The notes: generated by a model from the letters alone, not told the origin. 64,000 bases of DNA from Rallus limicola (GCA_022605955.1 JAKCOZ010000103.1:250501-314500), one strand, 5' to 3'. Counted from the stretch's first letter, positions 1-8,889 are shown. Numbers and translations: made by a program.

Positions 1-758
1 TGGTTACCTCAGCCGCGGCGGGACGCGACCCCCCCCTCCCTTCCCCCGCAGCAGCAATACCCTCCCCCCCCCTCGGGGCTGGGGAGCGCCCCATGTCCCC
101 CAGCCTCCTGTACAGACCCCCCCGGGCTGCCCAGACCCCCCCACACCCCCCTATGTCCCCGTGTCGTGTGTCCCCCCCACCCCGGGCCCGTCGGCTCACC
201 CCTCGTGCTGCCCAGCCCGGTTCCCCCACCTCCCCCCCCCCCCTTACCCTGCCCCCCTCCCACGGATGCTCCCACGTCAGCGCCGCCACCCACGCGGAGC
301 CGGCGCGCGCAGCCCCGCGCACACCCCCCGCAGCGCCACGCTCCAGCCGCCTTCCCCCCCACCCCCAACCCCCCCGCCCCACCGCAACCTCCCTCCCGGC
401 ACGTGCGAGCGCACCGTGCACGCGCCTTGCTCCCCCCCACCCCTCTTCCCCCATCGCGTTTCGGCTGTAAATACCCCCCCGCACCCTCCCCCCCCCCCCT
501 CAACTCAGCACACGCACCCCCATCTCCCCCCCCATTCTCCCCCCCCCCAGCACGAAGCAGGCGGTGTTTGATGGGCGCTGGGGCGGTGCTGCCCCCCCCT
601 TACTCCCAGCCCCCCCCCCCCCCCCCCGGGTTCCCCCCTCCCCACCGTTTCCAGGAGCCGTGCCCAGCCCCCGGCCCCCCCCCCCGTGCCCCCCCCAGAC
701 TGTGTGGTGTCTTTTCGGAGCGGTAGGACTCTTCCTTTGTAACGTGTACAGTAGATTA

Positions 759-764
759 TTTATT
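759..764 (-). terminator. Second minus-strand AATAAA
   Basis: Alternative or back-up polyadenylation signal about 26 nt beyond the first minus-strand one. Using it would deepen the overlap between the STAT6 transcript and the convergent plus-strand gene. Confidence 0.45.
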
Positions 765-776
765 TTGTTATTTTGG

Positions 777-782
777 AATAAA
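777..782 (+). terminator. Polyadenylation signal AATAAA, plus-strand gene (probable NAB2)
   Basis: Canonical AATAAA on the plus strand, after an AU-rich stretch and before a T-rich stretch. Cleavage is expected about 15-25 nt downstream, near 795-805. It sits two bases from the opposite-strand signal that serves STAT6. Confidence 0.75.
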
Positions 783-784
783 AC

Positions 785-790
785 TTTATT
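785..790 (-). terminator. Polyadenylation signal AATAAA, STAT6 transcript
   Basis: TTTATT on the plus strand reads AATAAA on the minus strand. It is the first good signal downstream of the STAT6 stop at 1546 and would give a 3' UTR of about 780 nt. A second minus-strand AATAAA follows at 764-759. Confidence 0.65.
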
Positions 791-1545
791 TTATGGCTTA
801 TCTTCCTGCCCCCCCCTCCCCCCCCCCTTCCCGGCCTCCCCCATCCCCCTTCCACACCGCAGCCCCCACCCCCCCAGGCTGGGATGGGGGGGAGCTGGGG
901 AGGGGGGTGGGATGAGGCAGCTCATAAACCCCAAAGCAAACGCTGGCTGCGGGTGTGCGAGGGGGACTGTGTGCGCCCCCCCCCCTCAATCCCAGATCAG
1001 TGCAGGGGGGTCCCAGCATCATCATCCTCACCCACACCCCCCCCCCCCCCCCCCCGCCGTGTACCGGGCTGGCACATCCGCCCCGGCGTGTTTCCCGCTG
1101 CTGCCTCCAGCCCCCCGCAGCTGACTCATCCCAACCCCCCCCCTCCCCTCCCCCCAGCGCCCCCCGCCCCTGCTCCGGGGCCGAGCCCAGTGCGTGGGCT
1201 GGGGGCTCCCCCCACGCGAGCCGAGGCACCTGTGCCACCATCACCACCAGCCCCCCACCCCCGCATCTACCCAATTCCCCCCCCCCCCCCTTCCCTGGGG
1301 CAGTGGCTCTGTACTCCAAAGTGCAGCATATACACGGGGGGGGGGGGGGCAGGGTACGCCCCAAAGTGCTGCCCCCCCTCTACCCCCCTCCCCCCGCTAG
1401 AATTCTCCATCCCAGCACGAGTGGTATCGAGTCCAGGAACCCAGGTGGGGCTGGGGGGGGGGAGCAGGAGGGGGGGGTGTCACAGTCCAACATCCCCCTG
1501 CCCCAGCAGCCTGCCCCCCCCCCCCCCCCCATCTCCCCAGGCTCC
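791..1545 (-). other. STAT6: STAT6 3' UTR
   Basis: Stretch between the STAT6 stop codon and its first polyadenylation signal. It is packed with homopolymer runs (for example G12 at about 1336-1347 and several C runs longer than 10 on the plus strand). No conserved frame or further exon is visible. Confidence 0.65.
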
Positions 1546-1741
1546 TCACGCGTGGCCTGGCCGGATGCTGTCGTCCCACCGTGACTCCCCCAGACCCCAG
1601 CAGGAGGCATTGGGGCTGGGGTACCCGCTGTGCTGCAGGGGGGGCACAAAGGGGGGGCACAGGGAGGGACCCTCCCCAGCCATCTCCTGCAGGAACTGGT
1701 CAATGTCCGAGCTGGGTGGCAGGTCCATGGTGGGCGGCATC
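1546..1741 (-). CDS. STAT6: STAT6 last coding exon (activation domain, stop)
   Basis: The acceptor CCCCAG precedes GATGCC at 1741. Encodes the C-terminal end of the activation domain, including [15 protein letters not shown] and ending in SIRPGHA. The TGA stop is at 1548-1546. The C-terminus differs strongly from the mammalian one and has no LxxLL motif. Confidence 0.88.
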
Positions 1742-4700
1742 CTGGGGAGAGAGGTGGCAGGGTGACTTGGGGCAGCCCCCCCTGGCCTCCCTATTGCCTC
1801 CCCCCCCCCCCCCCCCCCCCAAAATGCTTACCACCTTGGGGAGCTGTCTATCGACGTGGAGGGGGGGAGCTCAAGCATCTCCTCATCCCGTGGCTCTGGC
1901 GAGGGTCCCCCAGGCATGAACTGGTTGGGCATGAAGGGCCTGGGGGGGGAGGAACAAGGTGGGGGGGCTGGTGTGGGGCAGGGGGTGCCTCCCGGGCACA
2001 AGGGAGGCTGAGGGGGGGGTGTCCTTGAAGGGGGCACCAGCACTGCAGAGCACCGGGTGGCTGGGGAGGGTCCCTTGGGGTGGGGGTCAGGAGAAGGGAA
2101 GGGAGGTGTGGGATGGGGGTGGGGGGCTAGGAGGAGGTGGTGCCCCCTCCCCCCCCCCCCCCAGGCACAGCCAGGTCTTACACAGGGTTCCGGAAGGCGA
2201 GGTCCGTGCAGGGGGGCAGGGTGGGTTCCATGACCAGGGGCGGAGAGAGCATCGGTGATGTGCTGGGGGGAGCAGGAGAGCTTAGAGGGGGGGGGGGGGA
2301 AACACCCCCTGGTCATGCCTGGTGGCAGGGTGGGGGCCCATCCTTTCCCCCCACCCCTTCACTCTCAGTCAGCACCCCTCCTACCTGTGGAAGGGCACCA
2401 GGTTGTCGGGGACCACCATGTTGATGTTGCTGTCGCCCGTGGAGTAGCCCATGGGGCCGGGCCGGGGGCCGAAGGGATCAGGGGGGCTGCAGGTGCAGAG
2501 AGGGAGGGGTCAGCAGCCCAGGGTGCACACCAGGACCCCCTCACCCGCCCGCCCTCCTTCCTCCCAGCACCCCCCTGGCTCTGCCCGGGGCACTCACGCG
2601 ATGGGGCTGAGCATGCTCTCGAGGTGCAGCTCGGGCTGGAGGACGGGCAGGCTGATCATCTGAGCCTGGGGGGGTTCGGGGGGCCCCCCGGCTGTGCTGT
2701 GGGGCTGCTGGTCCCTGCGGAAGCACAGCGCTGCCGTGAGGTTGGGCTGCTGAGGGGGCTCATGGGGGAGAGGGGGCTCAGGCACGGAGAGGCCGGTGAG
2801 CTCAGGGATGGATCCCGGTGTGGGATACCCACGGGGATCCCTCGCTCACGGCTCCCTTTGGCACAGACAGGAATCTCCCTGCCCAGCAGCGCTGCCTGGG
2901 CCGGCGCGGTGACACCATGAAGCCCCCCCGGTGCCTGCTCCTCTGGCACGGCCACGGCCTCTCCACACACCCACCTTTCGCTCTCCACAGTCATCTTGAT
3001 GGCAGTGGAGACGTAGCCCCGGCCGTCCTTGCCTGTCTGCTCTTCTGCTCAGAGAGAAGCTCCCCTCAACCACCGTGCCAAACCCCCTTCGGCAGCACCC
3101 CCAACCCCCCCCAGCTCTGAGGCCAGCAGGACCTGGGTGGGACCCCAAACCCATCTTCCCTCCCCACCACCCCCCCGCAGCCTCACTGGAGAGGTGGATG
3201 TGAAGCCAAGCATCCCCCTCCATCCCACTCCCACCCACTCACTGTTGTAGTGACTCCCGAACGCCTGGTCCTTGGGGGTGTTGGGGTAGAGGTTGCGGAG
3301 CTGCCCCAGGTCACGGATTCGGTCACCAAGGGAGCGGATGGACAGGTCCTTGGCAGAGAAGGGCTGGATGTTCTCCACCTGGCTGGATCCTGTGGGGAGA
3401 CACAGCACGGGGCTCCAGCGCCTGCTCTCCGTAACATCCCCAGGCCATGGTGACCCCTCCCCTGCTTCACACCCCCCTGAGAGCAGCCGCTCTCCCCCCT
3501 GCTCACCGTCCTTGCCCCGGATGACGTGAGCGATGGTGACACCCCCGATCTCCGAGTCGCTGAAGCGGAGCAGGAAGGTCCCGTCCGGCTCTGTGCTCAG
3601 GATCTTGCAGACGTACTGCTTGCTGATGAAGCCGATGATGAGCCTGGAAGGATGGACAGAGTGGGACAGTGACAGGGTGGGGATGTGGGACCGGGATGGT
3701 GCAGCCAAGAAATCCAGCCTGGGCACCCACCTGTCGGACCAGTAGCTTTTGAGGCATCTCTTGGTGAGGTCAAGGACTCCGTCAAACCACTGCCAGAAGG
3801 TGAATCCCCGACCAGGCAGGATCTCCTGGGGTGGAGTGGGAGCGTGAGGCTCCCCACAGCCACACCAGCCCCTTCCCACCCTTGTCCATCCCTCCCAGTA
3901 ACCTTGTTGAACTGGGCCCAGGAGACGCTGCGATTCTGGAAGTCCTCGAAGCTGGTGCTGTGGTCGTTGAAGATCTTCTGGGCCAGGAAGAAGTAGTGCT
4001 CCTTGAGAAGCCCCTTGGTGGTCTGCACCTCTGCCATGAACTTCAGGTTCAGCGTGTCACACATCTTCTCCCAGGGCACCCGCTCGGCCACCACGAAGGG
4101 CACCCGGTCCTGCAGCGGGGCCGGGACCGTCAGGCCAGGGGGTCACCCGCTGCCCCACCGCATCCCACCCACACGTGGCTGGTTCCATCCCGCAGCAGGA
4201 CCCAAGACCAGCGTGGCAGCAGCTCCCCCCATCACGCCCCTGCCCCCTCCTCCCCCCCGGCCGTGGCACTCACGATCTCGGAGAAGGCGTTATCCCACAG
4301 CACGGTGGCTTTGGCGTTGTTGTCCTGGTTCCCGTGGACGATGACCACGATGGGCAGAGACAGAACCTGGGGGCAGAGAGTGGGGTGTCCACCCAAAACC
4401 CCTCAGAGCCTTGAGGCCACCCTGAGCGAAGTGGGGCTGGGTGCCCTACAGCCATCCCAGGGGCTCTGCACCCAGCTGGCTGGGCATCCCGTGGGGGATG
4501 ATTTGATGCTGCCTGTCCCCATCCTGGGGGAGAGGGGCCGGTACCTGGAGGTGGATGGAGAGGTTGCTGGGGGTCAGGGCCACGGTGGTGCTGAACAGCA
4601 CAGCACACTTCGGAGCCCTTCCGCTCGCAGCGCTTGATCTTCTTCAGCAGCTGGGGAGGGGGGCAGCTGAGTGTCACCAGCCTCGGGGGCTCCCCCAGCC

Positions 4701-7700
4701 CATCCCACACCCCCTGTAAGGACCCTCACCACGTTCTTGAAGTTGGCACAGCAGGTCCCGCTGGTGGGGTTGGTCTCCAGGGCCACCACGTTGTGCATGA
4801 TCTCCCCTGTGCTCTCGCTGGGCAGAGGAAGTGGAGGTTGGGGAGGGGGGCACAGCGGTGTAACAGCCCCCTCGTCCCCACGCTGGCTAGCTGTCCGTCT
4901 GTCTGTCTGTCTGTCTGCTCACCTGAGGGTGTTGCTGTAGGCGCTGAGCGCCAGCTCCCGCGCCTGCTTCTCCGTCACCATGTCGGCACGCACCATGTAG
5001 GGCTTGGCTGATGCCTTCAGCAGCTGGGGGCCCAGCAGGAACCGGACACTCGCCTGGAACTTGGTCTGGGTCTTCAGCACCTGCGGGGGCTGCTTCTCCA
5101 CCAGGAACGAGCTGGGGGACAAGGGGAGACAACGGTGCCCGGCCCAGCACCCCCTCCAGCACCTTCAGAGCCGCCTCTGCCGCCCCAGCCCCACACCACC
5201 CCCCCAGCCCGTTACCTCTTGACCAGGCTGGATAACACCTCGTTGAAGCGCTCCAGGAGCCGGGGCAGCAGCTCAGCCCCCAGCTTGCTCGCCCCCATCA
5301 CTTGCTGGTGCAGCTGGAAGTAAACCTCCACCAGGCTCTCACACCTGAACCAGGGGGCAAGGGGAACCCTCAGGCAAAAGCCCAGCCCCACCAGCCCCAC
5401 CCAGGGAGCAGGAGGGGTGCTCCAGGTCCCTGTCCCTGCCCCTGTGCCGTCTCACCTCTTCTGCAGCGGCGCCAGGTTCTCCTCGAAGACGGCCCCGTTC
5501 CCAGCCAGCTGCTGCTGCCTCTTCCAGATTTGGATCCTCTTCAGAACCTGCTGCTTGGCTGCCTCCAGCTCCTTCACCGCCTCCAGGATGAGGGCGGGCA
5601 GCTCCTGGGGGAGCAGCACTCGCCGTGGGGCTCTGCACCAGCAGAGAGACACGAGACACACCCCCCCCCCATCCCTACACATCACCCCCCCTCCTCCCAC
5701 CCAGGCTCCTTTGCAGAGCTGTCCCCATGGGACCCCAGCCCCCCACTCACGCTCTCTGGGGGTTTCCCTTCTGTCTTCAGCTGGGGGTCCCGCAAGTCTG
5801 GCTGCAAAGAGGCTGTGGAGAAAGCGGGGGGGGGGGGGGGCTCTGTTAGGCAGGGACCCTTTGTCCACATTGCACACCAGCTTCCCTGCACCCCACGGGA
5901 CCCATCCTGCCACCCCAGCTCCTCACCGGTGGGGTTGTCCCGCAGCGCCTGGATCTCACGGACACGGTGCTGCAGCCGCTGCAGCCCCAGGCTGAACTTC
6001 AGCTCCTCTTGCCGCCGGTGGAAGCTGAGGGGCAGGTGACGGTCCTGGGGCAGAGCACAGAGGGGTGAGTGGTGCTCAGAGCCGGGCCCCACACCTCAGG
6101 GCTGCCTGGAAAGGGTGTGGGGGGTACAGGGACCACTCACCCTCTTGAGCACGGCCGCCTTCTCACCCTCCAGGATGGCTTTCAGGACGGCCACCAGCCG
6201 CAGCGGGTCCCGCTGGTACGTGTTCTGCAGGGGGAGCCAGGCCCAGGGTGTCGGGGGGGGGGAGCAGGATATGGGTGCAGCCCAGCCCCCTCCCACCCCA
6301 CAACAAGGGTCAGACCCCAGGGAGATTCCCAGCCCGAAGCGCAGGGCAGACACAGCTCCCTGGTGTTCTGATGGAGCTGATTTCCTGCTTGAGACCCCCC
6401 CTTCAAGCACGCACTGAGACACATCCCCCCCCCCCCCCGACCCAAATCCACTTCAAATAATTCAAATTAATTCAAATATCATCAGAAGCCAATTCTTTCT
6501 GCAGCGCCTCCTCGAGAGCTGACACCTGGGGAAGGTTCTCCTGCTGCCCTGGCCCTGGGTGGATCGACACTTTCCACTGAAAACAGGGTGAGGAATTTCC
6601 CTGCTGGCTCCGGCTCCCGGCGCCCCGTGCCAGCTCCGCCGGCCTTCGTGCACTTCCCAAATTAGCTACTTCCCAAAACAGCAGCAGAGAGCAGCAGCGA
6701 ATGCTGGATGGTGTGTCCAGCGCCTTCCTGTGCTGGCTGGGAGGCAGCTCCTCCATCCATCCCCTGGACCCCCCACCCCATCAAATGCACCAGTGGAATC
6801 CTCCCCCTCCCCCCCCCCAGCCCCATTTGGCACTGGGACAAACCCTGGCAGCTCCGGGGCTCAGGGGATGACAGGTTGGGTGTCCCACCCCCGCTCTGCA
6901 TTTCTCTTGTGGGGCAGCACCCAACTCCCAGCACCCATGGGGCAGCCCCCTTTCCATCCCAGCCAGGCTCGGGGGTGGCAGAGAGAAATGATTTTGCTGT
7001 TGTGGGATAAAGGATGCTGGGATGGGGTGCAGGGGGAAAGGGGGAAACATAGAGGGGGGGGGGGTGGCTTTCCTGGAGCATTTTAAATTTAAAAAAGACC
7101 CAACCAAGCTGAGACATCCAGATATTTTCCTATGGGAATTCCACAGGGCAAGCAAGAGTCTTGTTTTGGAGAGTGAGTTACTGAGCTCCCCAGAAGTTAA
7201 GACCCGTTCCCAACCGTTGCATATTAAAAAAGTCTGTTACCAAAAAAGCAGAGCTTTCAACCCGAACTGGGCTCTGGGAGCGAGCACCACCCAGCCCTGC
7301 TGCTAAGAGCTTCGCTGGCAGGAGGAGAGAGGACAGGGGTTAAATCTGCAATCAAAGGGTGGAAAAGAGACAGAGCAATTCCAACAGAGAAGGAGAAACA
7401 GCCGGAAAAAGCAAGCCAGCACGCAGGCGCGGCGGGAGGAAGCGCAGCGCAGCCCGTGGCCCTGAGGAAGAGGAATCGAGCAGAAAATGGGAACAGCTGG
7501 CGAGGCGGCTGCTGGGGTGAGTGGAGCCATGGGGCACAGGGAGCCTTCCCCGTGGGAGCAGGGGCTGGGGCCGTGGGGTAGCTCCCCGCGGGATGCTGGG
7601 CACCCAAAGGGGCTGCGCAACGGGGCGGCGGTGGGAAGATGGAAAGGTGGGGGGGGGGGGGTTGAGAGCCAAGGGGAACTGTGACTGCAGATGGGACAGC

Positions 7701-8889
7701 CTGAGGACTGTGGCAAGCTGGGGGGTCAGCCCTGGGACACAAATACAGCCCCATGTGACCCCCCCTACAGCCCCACTATCCCCCTGAAGCACCTCAGACA
7801 CCCCGGTCGCTACGTCCCATATGAGCTCATATGGGGGGGGGTCTCCAGCTCGTAGCACCGCCCCTTGAAGCAGTGTTCAAACCAGGAAATCATCCCAAAT
7901 CTCCCTCAGGAGCCAGCCACAATGCCAGCACGACACGGCCCCGGGGGGTCCCCGCGCACCTTGACGCCGTTGACTTGCTGGAGGATCTGGCACTGCTGCC
8001 CCTCGCTGCCGGCGGCGCTGCGGAGCTTCTCCAGCATGGCCGAGAGCATCCCGCTGGCCACGCTGGTGCAGAAGGCGTCCGAGCCATTGATGAACTCCCT
8101 GCAGAGGGGAAAGGGGTCCGTGGGAGGGCATGAATCCTCCTGCAACCCTGAGCCCCGTGTTCCCTCCCAGGCCAGGGGGACACCCTGGTGCAATGCCCAG
8201 TGCTGGCTGGATTCCCAGGGGGAATTCGCCGTGCTCTGAGGGGGATGAGGCGGTTCCCCACAGAGGATGTGACCTTCCCAAACCTCCCCCACGTTACACC
8301 CGGCTGCCACATGCCCACCCACCCATCCTCCACTGCACCCCAGCCCAAGCCATGTGCCATGGGTCCCACAGCTGCGCTCCAGGGACCTGCCACCCTCACC
8401 CAGTGCCACAACGTGGCCTCATGCAGCCATGGCTTCCCAAGGAGGTGCCAAGGGAGCTTCCCTGCCTGCCTGCACCCCAGGCATCCCACCACAAACACAG
8501 GGGAAGCTCCATGGGGAGCCCCTAACAGGGCTAATCCATCACTGCTGTTTGCTGGGCACAAAGAAGGGACTCTGACTGGGCTGTGCCCACAGTTGTTGCC
8601 ACCACAAACACAGAACCGGGCAGCCCAGACCCTGTGGGCACCAACAGACCCTGACCAGCCTTGCGTGGGCTGCTGCACTCTCTCCCCGGGCTCTGGGAGC
8701 TCCATTCATGTCTGGTTGGAGGTCCCTGTCCCCTCTGGGGCAGGTCAGAGCCCGCAGGTGCTGTGGGACTCACCAGGGCTGGTTCTCCAGCCAGTCGGCC
8801 AGGAGACAGCGCAGGTTTCGGGGGAACTCCGTGAAGAGGCCGCTGAACTCCTCCGGCGGCATGTGGGAGACGATGCTCCAGAGGGACAT
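1546..8889 (-). CDS. STAT6: STAT6, signal transducer and activator of transcription 6 (21 coding exons)
   Basis: Transcription factor activated by JAK phosphorylation downstream of IL-4 and IL-13 receptors; it dimerises through its SH2 domain and binds DNA in the nucleus. Coding exons on the minus strand: 8889-8774, 8098-7960, 6224-6141, 6044-5927, 5812-5751, 5604-5456, 5344-5216, 5111-4923, 4817-4730, 4650-4545, 4366-4274, 4109-3903, 3825-3731, 3643-3507, 3389-3243, 3044-2975, 2714-2598, 2486-2385, 2262-2182, 1939-1832, 1741-1546. Order of domains: N-domain (starts [14 protein letters not shown]), coiled coil, DNA-binding domain, linker, SH2 ([14 protein letters not shown] with the phosphate-binding Arg), phosphotyrosine tail ([14 protein letters not shown]), and a proline-rich C-terminal activation domain. 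The exons sum to 2,533 nt. Adding the 17 nt apparently missing from the exon at 4545-4650 gives 2,550 nt, or 849 residues plus stop, against 847 in human. As written the frame breaks at about 4610. Identity is certain; intactness is not. Confidence 0.97.
1832..1939 (-). CDS. STAT6: STAT6 coding exon 20
   Basis: Acceptor CCCAG; encodes [11 protein letters not shown] through [10 protein letters not shown] of the activation domain. Two donors 3 nt apart are possible: GTGGTA after 1835 or the stronger GTAAGC after 1832. Both keep the frame. Confidence 0.85.
2182..2262 (-). CDS. STAT6: STAT6 coding exon 19
   Basis: Acceptor CCCCCCAG; encodes [14 protein letters not shown] and FRNPV. The donor GTAAGA falls inside a GTGTAA context, so an unspliced transcript would stop immediately after the valine. 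Confidence 0.82.
2385..2486 (-). CDS. STAT6: STAT6 coding exon 18
   Basis: Acceptor CTGCAG, donor GTAGGA. Encodes a Pro/Gly segment followed by [20 protein letters not shown] of the activation domain. Confidence 0.87.
2598..2714 (-). CDS. STAT6: STAT6 coding exon 17
   Basis: Acceptor CCGCAG, donor GTGAGT. Encodes the proline-rich start of the activation domain ([20 protein letters not shown]) and ends LESMLSPI. Confidence 0.9.
2975..3044 (-). CDS. STAT6: STAT6 coding exon 16 (phosphotyrosine tail)
   Basis: Encodes [20 protein letters not shown]. The tyrosine is the equivalent of human Tyr641, the JAK target whose phosphate docks in the partner SH2 domain. The mammalian Pro at +2 is replaced by Ser. 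Confidence 0.95.
3243..3389 (-). CDS. STAT6: STAT6 coding exon 15 (SH2, C-terminal half)
   Basis: Encodes [20 protein letters not shown] and the following [19 protein letters not shown], near-identical to mammalian STAT6. Acceptor CCACAG, donor GTGAGT. Confidence 0.96.
3507..3643 (-). CDS. STAT6: STAT6 coding exon 14 (SH2 core)
   Basis: Encodes [11 protein letters not shown], then [17 protein letters not shown] with the phosphate-binding arginine, then [10 protein letters not shown]. Acceptor TTCCAG, donor GTGAGC. Confidence 0.97.
3731..3825 (-). CDS. STAT6: STAT6 coding exon 13 (linker to SH2)
   Basis: Encodes [20 protein letters not shown], the highly conserved linker segment before the SH2 domain. 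Acceptor CCCCAG, donor GTGGGT. Confidence 0.97.
3903..4109 (-). CDS. STAT6: STAT6 coding exon 12 (DNA-binding domain end and linker)
   Basis: 69 codons, phase 0 at both ends. Encodes [29 protein letters not shown] and [10 protein letters not shown]. Acceptor CTGCAG, donor GTTACT. Confidence 0.97.
4274..4366 (-). CDS. STAT6: STAT6 coding exon 11 (DNA-binding domain)
   Basis: 31 codons, phase 0 at both ends. Encodes [20 protein letters not shown] and LWDNAFSEI. Because it begins in phase 0, the preceding 106-nt exon cannot deliver the right frame as written. Confidence 0.97.
4545..4650 (-). CDS. STAT6: STAT6 coding exon 10 (DNA-binding domain), frame broken by an apparent 17-nt gap
   Basis: The first part reads [14 protein letters not shown] in phase 0. 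The last part reads [20 protein letters not shown] in a different frame. Both halves match STAT6, and the mammalian residues between them (SVTEE) are absent at about 4609-4611. Flanking exons require phase 0 at both ends, so the exon should be 123 nt, but it is 106 nt, exactly 17 short. Splice sites (CCCCAG, GTACCG) are intact. Read through without correction, translation terminates in the next exon. Confidence 0.9.
4730..4817 (-). CDS. STAT6: STAT6 coding exon 9 (DNA-binding domain)
   Basis: Encodes [16 protein letters not shown] and [12 protein letters not shown]. Acceptor GCCCAG, donor GTGAGG, ending in phase 0. Confidence 0.95.
4896..4917. repeat. (TGTC)n microsatellite beside a STAT6 donor
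   Basis: Short tetranucleotide tract (CAGA on the minus strand) beginning only a few bases inside the intron after the exon at 4923-5111. Confidence 0.8.
4923..5111 (-). CDS. STAT6: STAT6 coding exon 8 (DNA-binding domain start)
   Basis: Encodes [20 protein letters not shown], then [16 protein letters not shown], near-identical to mammalian STAT6. Acceptor CCCCAG, donor GTGAGC. Confidence 0.97.
5216..5344 (-). CDS. STAT6: STAT6 coding exon 7 (coiled coil)
   Basis: 43 codons: [20 protein letters not shown] to NEVLSSLVK. Acceptor TTCAG, donor GTAACG. Confidence 0.95.
5456..5604 (-). CDS. STAT6: STAT6 coding exon 6 (coiled coil)
   Basis: Encodes [20 protein letters not shown] then [18 protein letters not shown], a hallmark STAT6 coiled-coil segment. 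Acceptor CCCCAG, donor GTGAGA. Confidence 0.96.
5751..5812 (-). CDS. STAT6: STAT6 coding exon 5 (coiled coil, divergent)
   Basis: 62 nt between CCACAG and GTGAGT. Phases match its neighbours (1 in, 0 out). Encodes [20 protein letters not shown], a divergent loop of the coiled coil. Confidence 0.85.
5927..6044 (-). CDS. STAT6: STAT6 coding exon 4 (coiled coil start)
   Basis: Encodes [20 protein letters not shown] and [15 protein letters not shown]. Acceptor CCCCAG, donor GTGAGG. Confidence 0.95.
6141..6224 (-). CDS. STAT6: STAT6 coding exon 3 (N-domain)
   Basis: 28 codons: [20 protein letters not shown] then EKAAVLKR. Acceptor CTGCAG, donor GTGAGT. Confidence 0.95.
6225..7959 (-). other. STAT6: STAT6 intron between coding exons 2 and 3
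   Basis: 1.7 kb. Contains C runs near 6426-6439, an AT-rich TTCAAAT-type motif cluster at about 6452-6482, and several G runs. No coding similarity or RNA gene was recognised. Confidence 0.8.
7960..8098 (-). CDS. STAT6: STAT6 coding exon 2 (N-domain)
   Basis: Encodes [20 protein letters not shown] and ends [10 protein letters not shown]. Acceptor CTGCAG completes the split tryptophan codon from the previous exon. Donor GTGCGC. Confidence 0.95.
8099..8773 (-). other. STAT6: STAT6 intron between coding exons 1 and 2
   Basis: 675 bp with nothing recognisable beyond the splice sites. Confidence 0.75.

Larger units (their letters stand above)
1..800 (+). other. NAB2: 3' UTR end of a plus-strand gene, probably NAB2
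   Basis: No convincing coding sequence is visible: the open frames here are proline-rich translations of poly-C DNA. From about 700 the base composition changes abruptly to an AU-rich tail that ends in a plus-strand AATAAA at 777-782, the normal end of a vertebrate mRNA. The assignment to NAB2 (an EGR1/EGR2 co-repressor) rests on synteny, because NAB2 is the tail-to-tail neighbour of STAT6 in mammals and STAT6 lies immediately to the right on the opposite strand. The coding part of the gene would be left of the window. The identity is inference; the presence of a transcript end is well supported. Confidence 0.6.

Noticed and set aside
93..1919. Several long proline- and serine-rich open frames on both strands
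   Set aside because: They are translations of poly-C/poly-G DNA in 3' UTR and intron. They overlap each other in every frame and show no recognisable domain.
4545..4650. A hidden mini-intron or alternative acceptor to explain the STAT6 frame change
   Set aside because: There is no GT-AG pair within the exon that would restore frame. The missing residues are absent rather than interrupted.
1546..8889. STAT6 as a pseudogene
   Set aside because: All other exons and splice sites are intact and strongly conserved, and a retained intron structure excludes a processed copy. A single 17-nt gap is better treated as unresolved.
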